Source: Tamilnaduibacter salinus (GTDB lineage: Bacteria; Pseudomonadota; Gammaproteobacteria; Pseudomonadales; Oleiphilaceae). From it: a stretch of DNA of 64,000 nt. Positions 26,393-36,083 of this stretch are shown in pieces (within the stretch, counting starts at the first letter, position 1; each line of letters starts with the position of its first letter). The notes under the pieces were generated by a model. That model saw only the letters and a list, made by a program, of their open reading frames with translations. It made no database searches and was not told the origin of the DNA. The position numbers and the translations under genes are program-made. Where the stretch lies: the NCBI RefSeq assembly GCF_003096655.1, contig NZ_QEKQ01000007.1, positions 62,001 through 126,000 on the forward strand, written 5' to 3'.

Positions 26393-28861
26393 GTGGCGAC
26401 CGGCAGCTGCTATCACTGTGACGAGCCTTTAACCGGAGGGGCAGCGGTCACGCTGACACTTCGGGGCGAACCGCGCTCGTTTTGCTGCGAGGGCTGCCGG
26501 GCTGTTTGCCAGTTGATCATCGATGAGGATCTGGACGCTGTCTATCGCTACCGGACCGCACCGCAGCCCACCGCTCGCACCCTGACGGACACCGAGTCGC
26601 GCCGGATTGCGTTGTACGACCATGAACTCGTCCAACGTTCGTTCGTAAGCGCCCTGCCAGATGGTAAGCGGCGCGAGGCCAGCCTGCTGATCAGCGGTAT
26701 CAGCTGTGCAGCCTGTATCTGGCTTCTGGAGCACCATCTTGGCCAGCAGCACGGCGCGGAGCATCTGACGGTCAACCACACCACCCATCGCGCCAGTCTG
26801 ATCTGGTACCCGGATGAGGTTGCCCTGAGTGACCTTTTCCGCGCCATCCATGAGCTTGGCTACGACGCCAGCCCCTGGGATGCCAGCGAGGCTGATCATC
26901 GACGGCAGCAGGAAAGTCGCTCGGCGCTGATACGCCTGTGCGTCGCCGGTATTGGCGGCATGCAGAGCATGATGCTGGCTGTGCCTCTGTATTTCGGTCT
27001 CATTGATGGCGTGTCTGGCAATCTGGAAACGTTTTTCCGCTGGGTGAGCCTGCTTGTTGCGACGCCGGTGGTGCTGTATAGCGCCCGGCCTTTCTTCCGG
27101 AATGCGTGGCGTGACCTACGCACCCGCCACCTGTCCATGGATGTGCCGGTGGCTCTGGCGATCGGACTCGCCTACAGTGCCAGCGCGGTCGTCACGGTCT
27201 TCGGTGGAGAGGAGGTCTATTTCGAGTCGGTCTGCATGTTCACCTTCTTCCTCTCTCTGGGACGCTACATCGAGATGCAGGCCCGACACCGGGCGGGTCT
27301 GAGCGACCAGGCGGCAGGCAGCCAGACTCCGACGATCGCCAATCGGATCAACGGTCAGCAGGAAGCGATCGTCTCCATTCATGAGCTGACACCCGGGGAT
27401 CACATCCGACTCTATCCGGGCGATACCATTCCCGTGGACGGCGAGGTTGTCTCCGGTCAGACCACAGTCAACGAAGCCGCCCTCACCGGCGAGTATGTCC
27501 CGGTCTCCCGGCAGCCGGGGGACGCCGTCCATGCCGGCACGGTCAATGGCGACCAGCCGCTGGTCATCGCCATGACACGCGCCGGCGCGGGCACCCGGCT
27601 GGCCGGGATACTGCGCATCATGGATCGGGTTCAGGCCGAACGCCCCCGGGCGGCCCGTGTGGCCGATCGCGTGGCCGCCGTGTTCGTCGGCACGCTGCTG
27701 GTGGTCGCTCCCCTGGTCGGGCTGGGATGGTGGCTGGCGGGTACGGGGCGAGCCTTCGACATCATGTTGGCGGTGCTGGTCGTAACCTGCCCCTGCGCCC
27801 TGTCGCTGGCCACGCCCACGGCCCTGACCAGCGCCACCAATGCGCTGCGGCGCCGGGGGTTTCTACCAGCCCGTGGCCACACACTCGAATCGCTGGCCAC
27901 CATTGATACGGTGGTGTTCGACAAGACCGGCACGTTGACCCAGGGCAGCCTGACGCTGACCGGAACAGATGCCCTGGCGAACTGGTCCGAAGACGATTGC
28001 CTGTCCCTCGCCGCCGCTCTGGAAGTGCACTCGGAGCACCCTGTGGCTCAGGCGTTCAAACCATTCCGTCGCCCTAGCTGGTCGGTCGACGGCGTTCGGA
28101 ATCACGTCGCCGGCGGACTGAGCGGGCAGTGGCAGGGCCAAACGGTGGCCATTGGTCACGCGGGCTTTCTCCAGGCGCAATCCGATCTCCCCCTTCCCGA
28201 CCACGCGGGCATGATCATCGGGCTGACCGTCGGCAACCAACTGGTGGCTCGCTTCCACCTTGATGACCGGCTGCGCCCGGACGCCATCGAGACCGTGCAG
28301 GCGCTGACGGCCCGGGGGCTTGAGACGCACCTGCTCAGCGGTGATCGCTCAACCCACGTCGCCGAGGTCGCGCAGGCAACCGGCATCCATGCCTGGCGGG
28401 GCGAGTGCACCCCCGAAGACAAGCTGAATGCGCTGAAAGCCCTTGAGCACCAGGGGCACCGAATCCTGATGGTGGGTGATGGCCTGAACGATTTGCCCGT
28501 CATGGCGGGCGCCCACGTTTCGGTCGCGCTTGGCCGGGCCGCGGACCTGACCCAGCTCCAGGCGGATGCCATCCTGCTCCGGCAACAGCTGGCCAGCGTG
28601 CCCGAAGCCCTGACGCTGGCTCGCCGGACCCGGCGAACGATTCGCCAGAATCTCGGGTGGGCCCTGGGTTACAACATCACTGCCCTGCCGCTGGCAGCCG
28701 CGGGCATTGTCCCGCCCTGGCTGGCCGCACTGGGGATGTCCGCCAGTTCCCTGGTGGTGGTACTCAACGCCCTGCGACTCGGGATGGCGTCATCGCCTGG
28801 CGCCGGCTACCGCGTTACCATGAATCCGGCATCGCTTCCGTCGTCCAATCCCGCAAGGTGA
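26393..28861 (+). CDS. ccoI: Copper-exporting P-type ATPase CcoI (FixI)
   Basis: This 822-residue heavy-metal P1B-ATPase supplies copper for CuB of the cbb3 oxidase. The N-terminus holds CYHCDEPL and CCEGC cysteine motifs, followed by a heavy-metal-associated domain with GISCAACIWLLE. Core motifs are TGEYVPV (actuator), the membrane CPC (VVTCPCALSLATP), the phosphorylation site DKTGT and GDGLNDLPV. The start is GTG at 26393, two bases after the ccoH stop. CcoS follows after three bases. Confidence 0.97.
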   Translation: MATGSCYHCDEPLTGGAAVTLTLRGEPRSFCCEGCRAVCQLIIDEDLDAVYRYRTAPQPTARTLTDTESRRIALYDHELVQRSFVSALPDGKRREASLLISGISCAACIWLLEHHLGQQHGAEHLTVNHTTHRASLIWYPDEVALSDLFRAIHELGYDASPWDASEADHRRQQESRSALIRLCVAGIGGMQSMMLAVPLYFGLIDGVSGNLETFFRWVSLLVATPVVLYSARPFFRNAWRDLRTRHLSMDVPVALAIGLAYSASAVVTVFGGEEVYFESVCMFTFFLSLGRYIEMQARHRAGLSDQAAGSQTPTIANRINGQQEAIVSIHELTPGDHIRLYPGDTIPVDGEVVSGQTTVNEAALTGEYVPVSRQPGDAVHAGTVNGDQPLVIAMTRAGAGTRLAGILRIMDRVQAERPRAARVADRVAAVFVGTLLVVAPLVGLGWWLAGTGRAFDIMLAVLVVTCPCALSLATPTALTSATNALRRRGFLPARGHTLESLATIDTVVFDKTGTLTQGSLTLTGTDALANWSEDDCLSLAAALEVHSEHPVAQAFKPFRRPSWSVDGVRNHVAGGLSGQWQGQTVAIGHAGFLQAQSDLPLPDHAGMIIGLTVGNQLVARFHLDDRLRPDAIETVQALTARGLETHLLSGDRSTHVAEVAQATGIHAWRGECTPEDKLNALKALEHQGHRILMVGDGLNDLPVMAGAHVSVALGRAADLTQLQADAILLRQQLASVPEALTLARRTRRTIRQNLGWALGYNITALPLAAAGIVPPWLAALGMSASSLVVVLNALRLGMASSPGAGYRVTMNPASLPSSNPAR

Positions 28862-28864
28862 GTC

Positions 28865-29104
28865 ATGGAAATCGTCTATCTGCTGGTCCCGCTGACACTG
28901 CTCCTCGTTGCCGTCGGTATCGGCATCTTCTCCTGGGCCGTCAAAAACGGTCAGTACGATGACCTCGATGGTCCGGCCCATCAGATTCTTTACGATGACG
29001 ACGAAGACATGATTCCGCCTGGCGCCAGGGCGAACACTAACGACGCAGCAGAGACGGAATCACCGACTCCTTCCGACAACCCAGAGGACCCCCCGCGACG
29101 ATGA
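28865..29104 (+). CDS. ccoS: cbb3 oxidase assembly protein CcoS
   Basis: This 79-residue protein has one membrane helix (about 4-26) and the CcoS motif GIFSWAVKNGQYDDLDGPAH. The unstructured acidic tail is longer than in many relatives. CcoS is required for incorporating heme b and copper into CcoN. It starts three bases after ccoI, and its TGA overlaps the following start codon. Confidence 0.95.
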   Translation: MEIVYLLVPLTLLLVAVGIGIFSWAVKNGQYDDLDGPAHQILYDDDEDMIPPGARANTNDAAETESPTPSDNPEDPPRR

Positions 29105-29799
29105 TGATGATGCCTGACATGCCGGTAAGCTACCCGGCTGCTTTTCTGGTCGGCCTGCTCGGCAGCACCCATTGTATCGGTATGTGCGGCGGCATCAGCG
29201 CTTCCCTTTCCATGGCCCTGCCGACGGGCCGAAGCTTTCGGTGGCGCCAGCTAGCCTACCTGCTGTGTTTCAACGGCGGGCGTATCGGCAGCTATGTTCT
29301 TCTGACCAGCCTGTTGGCGTTCCTCAGCACGTCGGCCGTCGGTGAACTCAAGGCCCTTGGCCCGGTCTTACGGAGCCTGGCGGCTGCCCTGCTGATTCTC
29401 ATGGGGCTGTCCATCGGACAATGGTGGCAGGGCATCAGTGTGATTGAACGCATCGGCGCGCCACTCTGGCGGCGCCTCTCACCACTGACCGGCAAACTGT
29501 TGCCGATTCGTCACCCTCATCAGTCCCTGCTTCTGGGTATTCTCTGGGGCTGGCTACCGTGTGGTCTGGTTTACAGCACGCTCGCGTGGGCCGCACTCCA
29601 GCCCACTGTGCCACAAGCCATGCTGACCATGCTCTGCTTCGGGCTCGGCACCCTGCCCTCCATGCTGCTCACCGGCATGGCCGCACGCTCGCTTCAGCGA
29701 CTTCGGAGCAATCCGTACTTCCGCCGGGGTGCCGGTGTGCTGATGATTGGATTTGGCATCTGGACCATTCCCTGGATGGCCCTCAGCATGGCGCACTAG
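29101..29799 (+). CDS. TauE/SafE (UreH/DsbD_2-like) membrane protein
   Basis: This 232-residue, six-helix membrane protein belongs to the TauE/SafE-related family often found next to ccoS. The N-terminal helix carries STHCIGMCGGI, a conserved His-Cys...Cys motif that suggests metal (copper) or redox handling. Helix 4 starts after WGWLPCGLVYS. Four consecutive ATG codons begin the frame, overlapping the ccoS stop; ATG 29101 is taken. Placement at the end of ccoGHIS suggests a role in oxidase copper supply. That role is inferred, and the family label sulfite exporter should not be taken literally. Confidence 0.85.
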   Translation: MMMMPDMPVSYPAAFLVGLLGSTHCIGMCGGISASLSMALPTGRSFRWRQLAYLLCFNGGRIGSYVLLTSLLAFLSTSAVGELKALGPVLRSLAAALLILMGLSIGQWWQGISVIERIGAPLWRRLSPLTGKLLPIRHPHQSLLLGILWGWLPCGLVYSTLAWAALQPTVPQAMLTMLCFGLGTLPSMLLTGMAARSLQRLRSNPYFRRGAGVLMIGFGIWTIPWMALSMAH

Positions 29800-30008
29800 T
29801 GGCCCGGGAATTGCAGCGTGTTTCTCAGAACCCGTCGTTCTGTATCGTTTTTCGGCATTCACAATTGACCGCCTTACCAGGCTGGTCTAGCTTGAACATG
29901 AACTTAGGCGTTTTTGCTCAAGTGGATCTTGGAAACCGGTGCTAACTGCCGGTTGTGTGGCCTGAGGAAACTGACAGTTCGGTTTCCCTGAACGAGAGGT
30001 CCCTGACG

Positions 30009-30518
30009 ATGTCCCGGGCTCACGCACTCATCACGCATGTCATTCGCCCCGTTTCCGAAGCGTTGGGCGGCCCTCACCCATTACTGGAAGACGTTCTCTT
30101 CAGCGCCGCCAGCCTGCGGGAGTTCGACCCCTGGCACGCCGCCGAACCGGGCACACTGGGGTTGTTCGGTATTACCCCGGAACTCCATCGCCAGGTCTGG
30201 GATCAGTATCTGGCATACCGGCCGGAGCAGGCGAGCCGCGTACGCGGCTACGCGAGCCAGCACCGGTTTCTGGAGGCACCGGACGACGAGCTGATCACCA
30301 ACACCTGTTATGCCGCAGCCGTCGGCATCAGCGCGCTCCAGTGGGTACAGTCCACCTGGCCGCCGGTAAGCGATGATGTGGCAGGCGTTACGAGGTTATG
30401 GGCGGAGCTGACGTCCATTCAGGGCCACCAGAAGGTCGTCCGCTTCGAGGAACTCCTGAGTCACCAGCTGGCCAGTCACTCCGAGAACAGCCATCAGCAG
30501 GCCGTGCTCACAGGTTGA
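30009..30518 (+). CDS. Protein of unknown function
   Basis: I do not recognise this 169-residue soluble protein. It begins [21 protein letters not shown], contains a Trp/Pro-containing middle ([20 protein letters not shown]), and has no signal peptide or membrane helix. The start ATG 30009 follows a GAGAGG ribosome-binding site. It is preceded by about 209 untranslated bases after the ccoS-linked membrane gene, so it likely has its own promoter. Its 3' end overlaps the convergent ttcA gene by 11 bases. Coding character looks normal for this genome. Confidence 0.7.
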   Translation: MSRAHALITHVIRPVSEALGGPHPLLEDVLFSAASLREFDPWHAAEPGTLGLFGITPELHRQVWDQYLAYRPEQASRVRGYASQHRFLEAPDDELITNTCYAAAVGISALQWVQSTWPPVSDDVAGVTRLWAELTSIQGHQKVVRFEELLSHQLASHSENSHQQAVLTG

Positions 30519-31386
30519 GCACATCCACGCGGCCATAGCCGCCGCTGTCATTGGTCGGCATCACCGTCGCCGGCTGGGCGGAACCGCCTTCCGGGTCCGC
30601 AAAATCGTGGATCGACGGATCCGCCAGATGGGAGGGCTTGACGTTGCAGATCGCCCGAAACATGCTCTCCAGGCGCCCCGGATGGTCTCTGTCCCAGCTT
30701 TGCAGCATGTCTTTCACCACCTGGCGCTGGAGATTCTCCTGAGAACCACAGAGGTTGCAGGGAATGATCGGGTACTCACGCAACTCGGCGTAACGGGCAA
30801 TGTCCTCTTCGCGCGCATAGGCCAGCGGTCGAATGACCTGGTTACGACCATCATCACTGCGCAACTTGGGCGGCATGGTCTTGAGGGTCCCGCCGTAGAA
30901 CATGTTCAGGAACAGGGTTTCCAGCAGGTCGTCCCGGTGGTGGCCCAGGGCAATCTTGGTCACGCCCTGCTCTTCGGCAAAGTTATAGAGAATGCCCCGG
31001 CGCAGGCGCGAGCATAGCCCGCAGGTGGTTTTCCCTTCCGGCACCTTTTCCTTGACAATGGAATAGGTGTCTTTTTCGATTACGTGATACTCAATGCCGA
31101 GCTTTGAGAGATAGTCCGGCAGGACGTGTTCGGGAAATCCCGGCTGCTTCTGATCCAGGTTGACTGCAATCAGATCAAACCGGACCGGCGCACTGCGCTG
31201 CAGGTTCAGGAGGATATCGAGCATGGTGTAGGAGTCTTTGCCACCACTGAGGCAACACATCACCTTGTCACCGGCGCCGATCATGTCGAAGTCGGCAATC
31301 GCCTGACCAACGTCCCGGCGCAGCTTCTTCTGGAGCCGGTTCTGCTCTTTGTGATGCTCTTTCGGGTCCAGCGTCTCGTTTGCCAT
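30508..31386 (-). CDS. ttcA: tRNA 2-thiocytidine synthetase TtcA
   Basis: This 292-residue iron-sulfur enzyme thiolates cytidine 32 of certain tRNAs. The ATP-binding PP-loop [11 protein letters not shown] is at about residues 45-55. The cluster-binding cysteines are in [11 protein letters not shown] and in [13 protein letters not shown]. It is a single-gene unit, divergent from the DnaJ-related gene. The C-terminal tail (about 40 residues) is longer than strictly needed and contains no motif. Confidence 0.96.
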   Translation of the reverse strand: MANETLDPKEHHKEQNRLQKKLRRDVGQAIADFDMIGAGDKVMCCLSGGKDSYTMLDILLNLQRSAPVRFDLIAVNLDQKQPGFPEHVLPDYLSKLGIEYHVIEKDTYSIVKEKVPEGKTTCGLCSRLRRGILYNFAEEQGVTKIALGHHRDDLLETLFLNMFYGGTLKTMPPKLRSDDGRNQVIRPLAYAREEDIARYAELREYPIIPCNLCGSQENLQRQVVKDMLQSWDRDHPGRLESMFRAICNVKPSHLADPSIHDFADPEGGSAQPATVMPTNDSGGYGRVDVLNL

Positions 31387-31492
31387 GCCACCGACACTCT
31401 GATGGAAATGAGGCGGGAGTATACCGGATTCACCCGCAGCTCGTCAGTCACAGGGCTTTTATGGGCGAGGCGATTCGCTTAATCTTGCTACT

Positions 31493-32134
31493 ATGACTGA
31501 TTCCCGAATGCCGCTCGCAGGCACTGACGCGCTCCAGGATCATCTGGGTCATCTCATGGTGGCCGTGGAAACCCTGCTCCGGGAGCATCCGGCCGGGCTC
31601 TCCGAGCTATCGCTGATCCGCTCGTTGCAGAACCGGCCCTGGGAGCTTCTGGGCGACATCGATTTCAGCGACCCCGCCCGGCTCTATCCAGCGCACTTTC
31701 TGGTATTCCACTGCCTGTACCGGCTGCGGGACGAGCTGGCGCCGGAGGGGGAATCGGTTGCCATCTCGCCCCTGCTGATCCGTCTCTACCGAGAAGAGAC
31801 GGTAGCAGGCGATGGCCTCCCGGACCGGCACGACGACCTGCGGGCCTTCTATCTGGACCTTTCGGGCTATGAGCTGCCGGAGAGCACCGTCCAGCGTATG
31901 CTGGACGACTTCTGGTCCGGTCAGAGCGCCCGGTCAATGGACACCGCCGAGCTGCAGGAAGCCGCTGGCACATTGGGATTGTATGAGTTACCGTCCGACT
32001 TCGCCGGGGTGAAGCGCGCCTTCCGGCGACGGGCAATGCAGTCACATCCGGATCGGGGTGGTTCCAGCGAGGCGATTCAGGCGATCAATGAGGCCTTCAC
32101 CCGACTGCGTCACTATTACCGCGCATCGTCTTAA
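31493..32134 (+). CDS. DnaJ-related protein with C-terminal J-domain
   Basis: This 213-residue protein has an N-terminal region of the DNAJ_related family (roughly residues 20-150) and a short C-terminal J-domain fragment. The HPD motif is in MQSHPDRGGSSEAIQAINEAF, preceded by FAGVKRAFRRRA. The J-domain at the C-terminus is the reverse of the classical DnaJ layout. It probably recruits DnaK to a particular client, which is not known. It starts at ATG 31493 and ends nine bases before the deacetylase gene, with which it may be co-transcribed. Confidence 0.85.
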   Translation: MTDSRMPLAGTDALQDHLGHLMVAVETLLREHPAGLSELSLIRSLQNRPWELLGDIDFSDPARLYPAHFLVFHCLYRLRDELAPEGESVAISPLLIRLYREETVAGDGLPDRHDDLRAFYLDLSGYELPESTVQRMLDDFWSGQSARSMDTAELQEAAGTLGLYELPSDFAGVKRAFRRRAMQSHPDRGGSSEAIQAINEAFTRLRHYYRASS

Positions 32135-32143
32135 GAGGACATC

Positions 32144-33190
32144 ATGAGACTCAAGGCAGGACGGTTTCACACAGGCGGGTTCCTGGTGCTGACGCTGCTG
32201 AGCGGCGTCTCTCACGCGGATCTCGCCATTCTCCAGTACCACCACGTCAGCAATGACACGCCGGCGGCCACCAGCACAACTCCCTCGCTGTTCAGGGCCC
32301 AGCTGGATCGCATCGAATCACTTGGGATCCCTGTCAAACCGCTGAAGGCCGCAACCCAGCGACAACTCAGCGGTAATGGCGACGACACGCCCACGGTAGC
32401 CATCACCTTTGACGACGCTTACAGCTCGATCCATGAAACCGCCGCACCGATCCTGCTGGAACGTGGCATGCCATTCACGGTTTTCGTGAATACCCAGCCC
32501 GTGGACGAAGGACGCCAGGACAGCATGAGCTGGGACCAGCTCCGGGAGCTGGCCGATCACGAGCTCGTCACCATTGCCAATCACAGCGCGGATCACGCCC
32601 ACCTGCCCCGCCGGCCCGGCGAGACCGAGTCGGCGTGGCGCAAGCGCGTCACAGACAGCCTGGACAAGGCTTACGAGCGTCTTGAAACCGAAATCGGAGA
32701 ACGACCGGGCCTGTTTGCCTACCCCTATGGCGAATACGATGCCGCCACCGAGGCGCTGGTCCGCGATCGGGGATGGCTGGGCTATGGCCAACATTCAGGG
32801 CCCGTCGGTGAGACGTCCGGCCAGACCCGCCTGCCCCGTTTCCCAATGGCCACGGCCTATGGTCAGCTCGACACACTGCCCACCAAACTGCGAAGCCTGG
32901 CGCTGCCTGTTCCAGCGGACTCTCTGCCAGACAGTGTCGTCGATTCCAACCCACCGTCCATGACACTGGCGCTGCCCGATGGGTTCGAGCCGGCCAGGCT
33001 CACCTGTTACGGCTCTGGCCGTGGCAAACTGCCAACCATCCGGACCGACGGTGGCTCTTCCGTCACCGTTCAGGCCGATACGGCATTCGACAGCCGTCGG
33101 TTCCGTTACAACTGCACCTACCCGGCCGGCGACGGGCGTTTCTACTGGCTGTCGCAGCAATGGACGGATCTGTCCCAGCCCGAAGACTGA
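32144..33190 (+). CDS. Exported polysaccharide deacetylase family protein
   Basis: This 348-residue protein has an N-terminal signal peptide (cleavage near SGVSHA). It is a carbohydrate esterase family 4 (NodB-homology) deacetylase. The motif-1 Asp pair is in AITFDDAYSS, the metal-binding motif 2 in IANHSADHAHLP, and motif 3 in LFAYPYGEYD. The C-terminal ~120 residues form a separate beta-rich region. Substrates in the family include poly-N-acetylglucosamine and peptidoglycan; the start LAILQYHHVS is similar to PgaB-type enzymes. No polysaccharide synthesis genes are adjacent, so the substrate remains open. Confidence 0.88.
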   Translation: MRLKAGRFHTGGFLVLTLLSGVSHADLAILQYHHVSNDTPAATSTTPSLFRAQLDRIESLGIPVKPLKAATQRQLSGNGDDTPTVAITFDDAYSSIHETAAPILLERGMPFTVFVNTQPVDEGRQDSMSWDQLRELADHELVTIANHSADHAHLPRRPGETESAWRKRVTDSLDKAYERLETEIGERPGLFAYPYGEYDAATEALVRDRGWLGYGQHSGPVGETSGQTRLPRFPMATAYGQLDTLPTKLRSLALPVPADSLPDSVVDSNPPSMTLALPDGFEPARLTCYGSGRGKLPTIRTDGGSSVTVQADTAFDSRRFRYNCTYPAGDGRFYWLSQQWTDLSQPED

Positions 33191-33277
33191 ACGAGGCCCT
33201 GGTTCGACGACCAGCAACCGTCGAGGCAGCACTCTGCGCCCGCCTTTGATTTGGCGAGGCGTGTGATGCCTCGGCGG

Positions 33278-34357
33278 CTAACGGTGCTGTTGTAGCCCGA
33301 TTTCACCGGTCGGCGCGTGGGGAATCACCTCAGGGCCCTCATCGGTCTCGTAGACGGTCTGCCCCTGCTGATCCGCCTGACGCGTGAGGATCAGCAGCCA
33401 CGCCTCGCCCTGGGCGGGATAGGCCGCCAGGCGCGCTTCCAGGAACGCCCGGCGGGACCAGCTCTCCGGCTCAAACCGATAGGTGACATCTGTGATCAGC
33501 CGCCGGACCTCCATGGACTGGTCCAGGAAGACCAGCGTGGGCAGCACGACCCCATCACGAACGTATGATCGCAACTGCAGAACCAGGGCCGGTGCCTTAC
33601 TGGCCGAAGGAAGCGACACCAGCCGGTAATGGCTTTTGCCACTGGCGAAGTCATAACGGGGACCGGACGGATCCAGCCCGGCACCAAACGCCCGGCTCGC
33701 GTCCCAGGGGACGGCATCCGCCACCGGCAACGACTCGCAGCACGTCCGCTGCCATTGCTCGATCAGCGACGGCCCCTCGGTTTCCACGCCCATATTCGAC
33801 AGCGCCTCCGGGTTGGGTGCCCGCGTCGGTGAACCGCTGTCCGCGACGATCTCCCGCGCTGGGGTCAGCGATGGCGCCTCGGGCTCTCCGGCGTCATCCG
33901 TGAATGCGCCCGGCTCCGGTTGGTAGGGCGTGTTCCGTAGCTCCCCGGTCGCATCCCGCCAGGTGAAGTACGGTCTGGGACCGCCCTCGCGCACAAAACC
34001 CTGGCGCGCCAGCTCATTTCCGTCCGGGTAGTTCTCCAGGGTATACGCCAGCGCCTCGTCATCATCCCGGGACTCCCCGGTCGTCGACTCCGGCGACTGG
34101 GGGGATGCTGACGAGGCGCCTTTGTCCCGGGAAGTCGAGGTATTGCGGCGGGCTCGGGTGTTTGCCGACGTCGTGTCGGCGCGCGCGGTTCCGGCCCGGT
34201 CTTCCATCCGCTGTTCCGCGATGCGGGTATGGCGCACCTGACCGGACGCATCCACCCAGGTGTAGTAACGCCCATCCTGTTCCGGCCCGGGGCCGGCACA
34301 CCCGACCGCTCCAACCGCCAAAGCCAGGAGCAGGCCCTTCCATCGCTGATCATTCAT
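33278..34357 (-). CDS. Lipoprotein with MalM-like C-terminal domain
   Basis: This 359-residue protein has a lipoprotein signal (lipobox GAVGC). A DUF4124-like repeat follows (YYTWVDASGQVRHT near 31, echoed by YFTWRDATGELRNT near 130), then a Ser/Thr-rich low-complexity linker. The C-terminal domain resembles MalM (YRLVSLPSASKAPALVLQLRSY, LPTLVFLDQSMEVRR). The MalM assignment is from pattern recall and is moderate. It is the last of four same-strand genes for exported proteins (C39 peptidase, two outer-membrane barrels, lipoprotein). It could be an outer-membrane or periplasmic accessory of that system. ATG 34357 follows AGGA by five bases. Confidence 0.7.
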   Translation of the reverse strand: MNDQRWKGLLLALAVGAVGCAGPGPEQDGRYYTWVDASGQVRHTRIAEQRMEDRAGTARADTTSANTRARRNTSTSRDKGASSASPQSPESTTGESRDDDEALAYTLENYPDGNELARQGFVREGGPRPYFTWRDATGELRNTPYQPEPGAFTDDAGEPEAPSLTPAREIVADSGSPTRAPNPEALSNMGVETEGPSLIEQWQRTCCESLPVADAVPWDASRAFGAGLDPSGPRYDFASGKSHYRLVSLPSASKAPALVLQLRSYVRDGVVLPTLVFLDQSMEVRRLITDVTYRFEPESWSRRAFLEARLAAYPAQGEAWLLILTRQADQQGQTVYETDEGPEVIPHAPTGEIGLQQHR

Positions 34358-34361
34358 ATCC

Positions 34362-34379
34362 TAACACCGCGTGTAACAG
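34362..34379 (-). promoter_or_regulatory. Motif resembling the repeat upstream of the C39 gene
   Basis: Read on the minus strand, the site is CTGTTACACGCGGTGTTA, just before the lipoprotein gene. It resembles CTGTTACAGCGCGTTACAG near 38038-38055 in front of the first gene of the cluster. A shared regulator site is possible but unproven. Confidence 0.3.
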
Positions 34380-34404
34380 GGCCCCTATCATCGGGCATGG
34401 CCGA

Positions 34405-36048
34405 TCAGAATCGGGTCCGGAAGCTCAACCCGGCCGAGACAACACTCAGGTCGGTTTTGACGTCCAATCCGGCATAGGGGTTGTAGATGATGTTGGTTAT
34501 ATTGTCACAGTTGATGTTGCAACTGGTATCCGCGGGAATGGTTTCGATGGTCCGCAAATAGCTCAGGCTCAGGTCAATGTGCGTGTCCTTATCCCACTGG
34601 TACCCCATGCCAATCCCGTACATATGGGTATCGCCGAACGGTGCCAGCAGCTGGCGCTGATCGTCCGGGATCACCGAATCCCGGAGCTCAACACCGGCCC
34701 GCAGGTCCAGGCGTGATGACACATGCAATTCCGCCCCGAAGCCCCAGGTCCACTCGTCCTCAAAGTTCAGGGGCAGGCGCAGTGACGTCGGTGTCGCGTT
34801 GTCCGGCGAGAGAATCCGCGCCGCATTGAGGAATTCCAGCTCGCGATCGAACTGGAATGTGAAGGACTCCCACTCGGCCCAGTCTGTCCAGCTCAGGTCG
34901 GCATTCAGCGTCAGCCAGGGGAAGGCCTTGACACTGACCCCGGTCTGAAAATGCTGCGGATAGGTCAGGTCCATGCTCACGTTGCCGGATTCGCGAGGTG
35001 CGCCGGACGGCAGACTCAGGATCGCCGACCCGATGGCCCCGAGAATGGAGCTGTTCACGCTCTGCCAGAAGCCGGACCAGTCCTCCGTGTACTGGATGGC
35101 GAACTGCCCCTTGAGGTTCATATCCGCTTCGGACGTATAGTTTGCCCCCCAGCGGAACCACGGCGTGGGCTCCCAGAGCACCCCCAGATTGTAGGTGGGT
35201 GAGATCGTCTCCTGAACGTCAACGTTGAACGCGCCAATCTCGTCCCAGGGCCCGACGTTGCCTCCGCACAGCTGAAGCCAGGGCGCCAGGGGCTCTTCAC
35301 CGTCCTGGCAGTTGAACGCATCCTGTAGTACTTCGGCAACGCCCAGCAGCATGTTGGGCGCCCGCATGTTCTGATCGGCGGCAATCCCCTGATGGGACAG
35401 ATGAATCCCGGCGCCGACAGCCCACTCGTCATTCACCTCGTAGGCGACCGTTGGCGACAGGTAGGTCGTACGCTGGAGCGCAGTGGCCTTTGGCTGAAAG
35501 CGACCGGGGTCGTCCGAGTCCCGATACCACCCCCCTGCCTGGGGCAGATAGAAGGCATTACCAAAGGTCAGCTTCGACCCGGGCGGCTTGATGCTGATCC
35601 CCGCGGACGGGGCCATCGCCGGCCCATTCGGCAACTTCTGGATGCCAAATCCCGGCACATACAGCGCGATGGTGCTGGTATGGCTGTGCGTGTTGGCGAC
35701 CGGATCACGCTGGCCACCACGCACCGGGTCCTCTTCGAGACCGTCGATACCGAAAATTTCATAGCCTGGCGGCGCAATGAAATCCGCGTCCAGATCCAGA
35801 TACAGGGCGAGCAGGTTCACTTCCAGCTGTCGGCCGTCCAGTTTGGACAGACCCGCCGGGTTGTAATGCACGGCCATCACCCCGGGAGGATCAGCCGTTA
35901 CGGCGTTTCCCAATGCCAGAGCCTTGGGATGGATCGCCAGATTCTGTGTCAGCTGGGCCTGGGCGTTACAGGAAAGCGCACCGGCCACCAGGGCCCCGAG
36001 TAGCCGTTGTCTGTGTCGGTTCCGTTGTCCATGTCGATACAATGGCAT
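34405..36048 (-). CDS. FadL/OMPP1-family outer-membrane transport protein
   Basis: This 547-residue outer-membrane barrel has a signal peptide (cleavage near SCNAQA). The FadL-family opening is present: ALALGNAVTADPPGVMAVHYNPAGLSKL, with the plug-domain NPAGL motif. Alternating beta-strands follow to a C-terminal aromatic residue (LSFRTRF). FadL relatives import fatty acids or other hydrophobic compounds. The protein is longer than FadL (about 446) because of extended extracellular loops. It lies between a FapF-like barrel and a lipoprotein on the same strand (35- and 47-base gaps), so all are probably one operon. The substrate is unknown. Confidence 0.88.
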   Translation of the reverse strand: MPLYRHGQRNRHRQRLLGALVAGALSCNAQAQLTQNLAIHPKALALGNAVTADPPGVMAVHYNPAGLSKLDGRQLEVNLLALYLDLDADFIAPPGYEIFGIDGLEEDPVRGGQRDPVANTHSHTSTIALYVPGFGIQKLPNGPAMAPSAGISIKPPGSKLTFGNAFYLPQAGGWYRDSDDPGRFQPKATALQRTTYLSPTVAYEVNDEWAVGAGIHLSHQGIAADQNMRAPNMLLGVAEVLQDAFNCQDGEEPLAPWLQLCGGNVGPWDEIGAFNVDVQETISPTYNLGVLWEPTPWFRWGANYTSEADMNLKGQFAIQYTEDWSGFWQSVNSSILGAIGSAILSLPSGAPRESGNVSMDLTYPQHFQTGVSVKAFPWLTLNADLSWTDWAEWESFTFQFDRELEFLNAARILSPDNATPTSLRLPLNFEDEWTWGFGAELHVSSRLDLRAGVELRDSVIPDDQRQLLAPFGDTHMYGIGMGYQWDKDTHIDLSLSYLRTIETIPADTSCNINCDNITNIIYNPYAGLDVKTDLSVVSAGLSFRTRF

Positions 36049-36083
36049 GACGTCTTCCTAGCCGAAAAATGCGCGCGTGGAGA

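Noticed and set aside
34405-36048. FadL-family gene as evidence of a hydrocarbon-degradation island
   Set aside because: No degradation enzymes or transfer marks are nearby. FadL-family barrels are too general to support this.
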